A stretch of 64,000 bases of DNA, from positions 440,113 through 504,112 of the forward strand of contig KN834751.1 of NCBI GenBank assembly GCA_000827265.1, given 5' to 3'. A program made the position numbers and the translations under genes. The notes beneath the pieces are model-generated. The model saw nothing but the letters and a program-made list of their open reading frames with translations, was not told the DNA's origin and did not search any database. This document shows positions 61,640 to 64,000 of the stretch, piece by piece; the stretch's first letter is position 1; every line of letters begins with the position of its first letter. Source of the stretch: Collybiopsis luxurians FD-317 M1 (Eukaryota > Basidiomycota > Agaricomycetes > Agaricales > Omphalotaceae).

Positions 61640-63075
61640 ATTCTGTACATGTAATAGAGAAGTTAGGTCTCAATCTGTCTATTGAAGTACTTGCGTACGC
61701 AGGGTGGGCGATGCTGCTAAAAGAAGATTTACGCATACACTCAATCTTGTAGTGGTAGCGACAGATGATAATTCATTAACTCTGCAGTAAGGAAGAAATT
61801 GAAATGCTATTTACCTCCCAGTCACGAAACTTGAAATCTGAAAGGCTGTGACCAAGTGACTCAGTCAAATTTTGTGGCGGGCTCAATGTGATCGACGCCT
61901 CCGACTATTTTAAATTCCCCATCACCCGATCACCTGATCGAGTAACGCGCCGCGTCGGGCTCGACATAAAAGCGCGTCTGTAGGTATCACTACAACAAAA
62001 ATGGTTCTTTGTCAAGTATTGATCAGAACAAGAAAGGCATCGATGGAGTAGAACCATGGTCGGAAGTGACTGAAAGACGCCACATCAAAGGCATGTTATA
62101 CACATCGACGATCAGCTCAAGTACTCATTTTTTATAGTTCTCATATTTGTCGAATGTTTGTCATTGTCCCCCTCTCAGGTAACTCTGAACTTGAACCGTG
62201 GTGAATCAAAGTTGAAAAAGAGTGAAAGCTGCAACTCGACAGAAGCGTGAGGCTGTTTCGTGGGCCATTGCTTGAAAGCCAGGTGCTGGATTCAATCGCA
62301 TTCCTCTGCTTGTCACACTAGTTCGGCCAAAGATTTGTGAGACGGCGAAACATCGCTATGTCACGTAAGGCGCATATGGCATTTGAAGTGAGCGAGGCAG
62401 GCGGTAGCCTACATCCCCGGCTGGCGCGTAATCTGCAGCTGGATTCATCTTCACTATTGCAACCAGTGAGCTCGGACAGGCAATGGCTCTAGCTGGAAGT
62501 GCAAAAGGTGCTATAACGCTAGTGACCATTCGACCATATCGGACCTCCAGTCCGCTTCGTTTGTGCTAATATCCCTCATATAGGGAAGCTTTCAAAGTGT
62601 GGTCGTCCGCTTAAACAACTCCGATGAAAGTTCGTACAGAAAATTACCATTATATACAAGGCCAGTCCGTCCCGTCAATGCAATTCCATGCTCGCAAGGG
62701 TTTAGGGAAAACGAAGAAAAGGTTGAAAAAGAGTCAGAGGTTGGATGATATCAGAAAAATGTGGAAAATAATCTCGAGCTGGCACAGAGTTGCAGTGTCG
62801 TACTGCAATGTAAAAATTTGAAGATCCAACTGAGCCTGCTCTTTGGACTGGCTCCGATGAAAGCAAAAAGGACTTCACAGCTTCTCATAAACAACACAGT
62901 GAAATAATTGGAATTGTGACTGATATAGTAAGGGATCGGCAAGTACTAACACAAAGAACGCAAAATAAAGTAGAACCTCTGACTGCAGTCTATCGTTCAG
63001 TCAATTTACGGGCACATTACATGTAGCGGACTCTCACCTCTAAGACTGCGACTGAGGTTCAGGACACTGGTTCTC
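61640..63075. other. Gene-poor intergenic region
   Basis: About 1.4 kb. It should include the promoter of the GW protein and the 3' end of the next minus-strand gene. I see only short unsupported frames and no clear repeat or RNA gene. Confidence 0.5.
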
Positions 63076-63689
63076 CTAGAACGGTGCGGACTTGGACGAC
63101 TGAGCTCGTTTCCTTTCCAGGTATTCATCGAGAACTTTCTGAATTCGCTTGGGATCTATGAAGCAGTGGTCATCAGAAATTGTGAAATATGAAGTTCTCG
63201 CCACGTACAAGGTCTGCTGGTAGGCCACAACATTATTCTATACCGGAGATCCTTCAAGGTAGATTCTTGGTTTCAACATAATGCTTCATCGTTTTTTGTA
63301 CACGTGGGATTGGAGACAAATCTGGTTGGGCGGCATCTGGAAGAGTGAATATGGTGTGGCATAGGAAGACGGCTTTGGGTTCTCGAGCTGGGCCGTCTAG
63401 AAAGCAGAATAGGTCGGGGCTTCCTGGATGTTTGTTTAGAAATCTATGTGCGTAGTCGAAAGGACCTATATCAGCGAGAATTTTGGGGTCGAACTCTGGT
63501 TGATCTCGACACCATGTAGCCAGCTGGTCTTTAGAGAGAATCGGTCCAGCGGTCCAGCACCACAAATTTATGATAGACTAACAAAAGATGCAAGTTGTGA
63601 TCTTCGGTGATAGTGGTACAATAATGGATGAGACTAACATGTGACCGTGTCGCATCCATGTCCCTCATCACACGGGACGCAAAAGCCAT
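63076..63689 (-). CDS. Short hypothetical protein
   Basis: My model starts MAFASRVMRDMDATRSH at 63689, splices to SIINLWCWTAGPILSKDQLA, and runs WCRDQPEFDPKILADIGPFD, YAHRFLNKHPGSPDLFCFLD and GPAREPKAVFLCHTIFTLPD. A last exon reads PKRIQKVLDEYLERKRAQSS and ends KSAPF (TAG at 63076). Without that last splice the frame would simply stop after MKHYVETKNLP near 63254. The protein would be about 150 residues, soluble, with a basic C-terminal helix. I do not recognise a family. The region just upstream of the start has short tandem repeats. Confidence 0.5.
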
Positions 63690-63748
63690 GGCAGTACGGT
63701 TCGTACTGCCATTAAGGCAGTACTCCAGCAGTACTCCGGCAGTACTCT
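63690..63748. repeat. 11-base tandem repeats and inverted GGCAGTAC words
   Basis: GGCAGTACTCC, AGCAGTACTCC and GGCAGTACTCT follow one another at 63716-63748. Just left of them GGCAGTACG (63690-63698) is matched by its reverse complement CGTACTGCC (63702-63710) across a three-base loop. The block lies immediately before the start codon of the short hypothetical gene. Confidence 0.85.
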
Positions 63749-63895
63749 ATGCACATGACCTTGTGAACTCAATTACTTTTCTTTTCTTTGCGTATATCCA
63801 GTATCTACTTGATTTCCTAGTCACGTTGCTTATTTTAAGTAGGAGACAGTTAAAAGCTCTCTATAGCATCAAAAAGGTTTTTGAAATAGCTCAAA

Positions 63896-64000
63896 ATGTC
63901 TGCCGTTGACTTACCAGGAGCCCACCAAGTCGGTGCGTTCAGTGAATTTGCTATTTATGCAAAAGAGCCCAATTGAATTGAGTTCGGTCATAAGTCAAGT
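63896..64000 (+). CDS. First exon of a gene running off the right edge (tentative)
   Basis: An ATG at 63896 opens MSAVDLPGAHQV and is followed by a donor-like GTGCGTT, after which intron-like AT-rich sequence reaches the edge. The short exon and donor fit the style of this genome, but only twelve codons are visible, so the call rests on little and no function can be given. Confidence 0.35.

Noticed and set aside
62624..62821. 65-codon Lys-rich plus-strand frame
   Set aside because: Short, isolated, no neighbouring exons or recognisable domain.

Overview
This window is nuclear DNA from a filamentous basidiomycete, most likely an Agaricomycete. The evidence is very intron-dense genes with GT-AG introns of about 45-65 nt, gene order alternating on both strands with short spacers, and a protein set typical of that group: RIM13/PalB calpain, GH71 alpha-1,3-glucanase, a siderophore transporter, a fungal tetraspanin and an augmin-like subunit. 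I rebuilt gene models by hand from reading frames and splice signals. Spans run from start to stop codon and include introns.

Layout. 1-9 kb: the start of the tryptophan gene TRP1 (cut by the left edge), a secreted serine carboxypeptidase, an HtrL/YibB-like type II membrane protein and lanosterol synthase ERG7. 9-16 kb: ERD2, a multi-pass TMEM198/DUF4203-like protein, a membrane J-protein and the tRNA-modifying enzyme RIT1. 16-24 kb: RIM13, a signal-less GH71 glucanase, a basic nuclear-type protein and an NTF2-like protein. 24-34 kb: a housekeeping block, KRI1/SEC13 and MEF1/NUG1, arranged as divergent pairs; KRI1 and NUG1 both serve ribosome assembly. 34-35.4 kb: an assembly gap inside a repeat, then palindromic and tandem repeats. 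35-46 kb: a single-pass membrane protein, a C2-domain protein, a coiled-coil augmin-like protein, a siderophore MFS transporter and a tetraspanin. 46-53 kb: MDM35, the exosome nuclease DIS3 and a cytochrome b2-type FMN dehydrogenase. 53.5-57.9 kb: a small accessory island with a secreted six-cysteine protein, a 5'-truncated Ty1/copia element with its 3' LTR, hairpins, and a broken duplicate of the secreted-protein gene. 57.9-64 kb: an L-type lectin of the early secretory pathway, a protein with a cluster of GW/WG motifs, a mostly empty 1.4 kb, and two poorly known genes at the right edge.

Themes. Early secretory traffic is well represented (SEC13, ERD2, L-type lectin). Most of the window is conserved core genome. 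The accessory parts are 34-35.4 kb and 53.5-57.9 kb. The most interesting items are the GW-repeat protein (possible Argonaute hook), genes with micro-exons of 12-21 nt, an iron-responsive GATA site in front of the siderophore transporter, and the split secreted-protein duplication.
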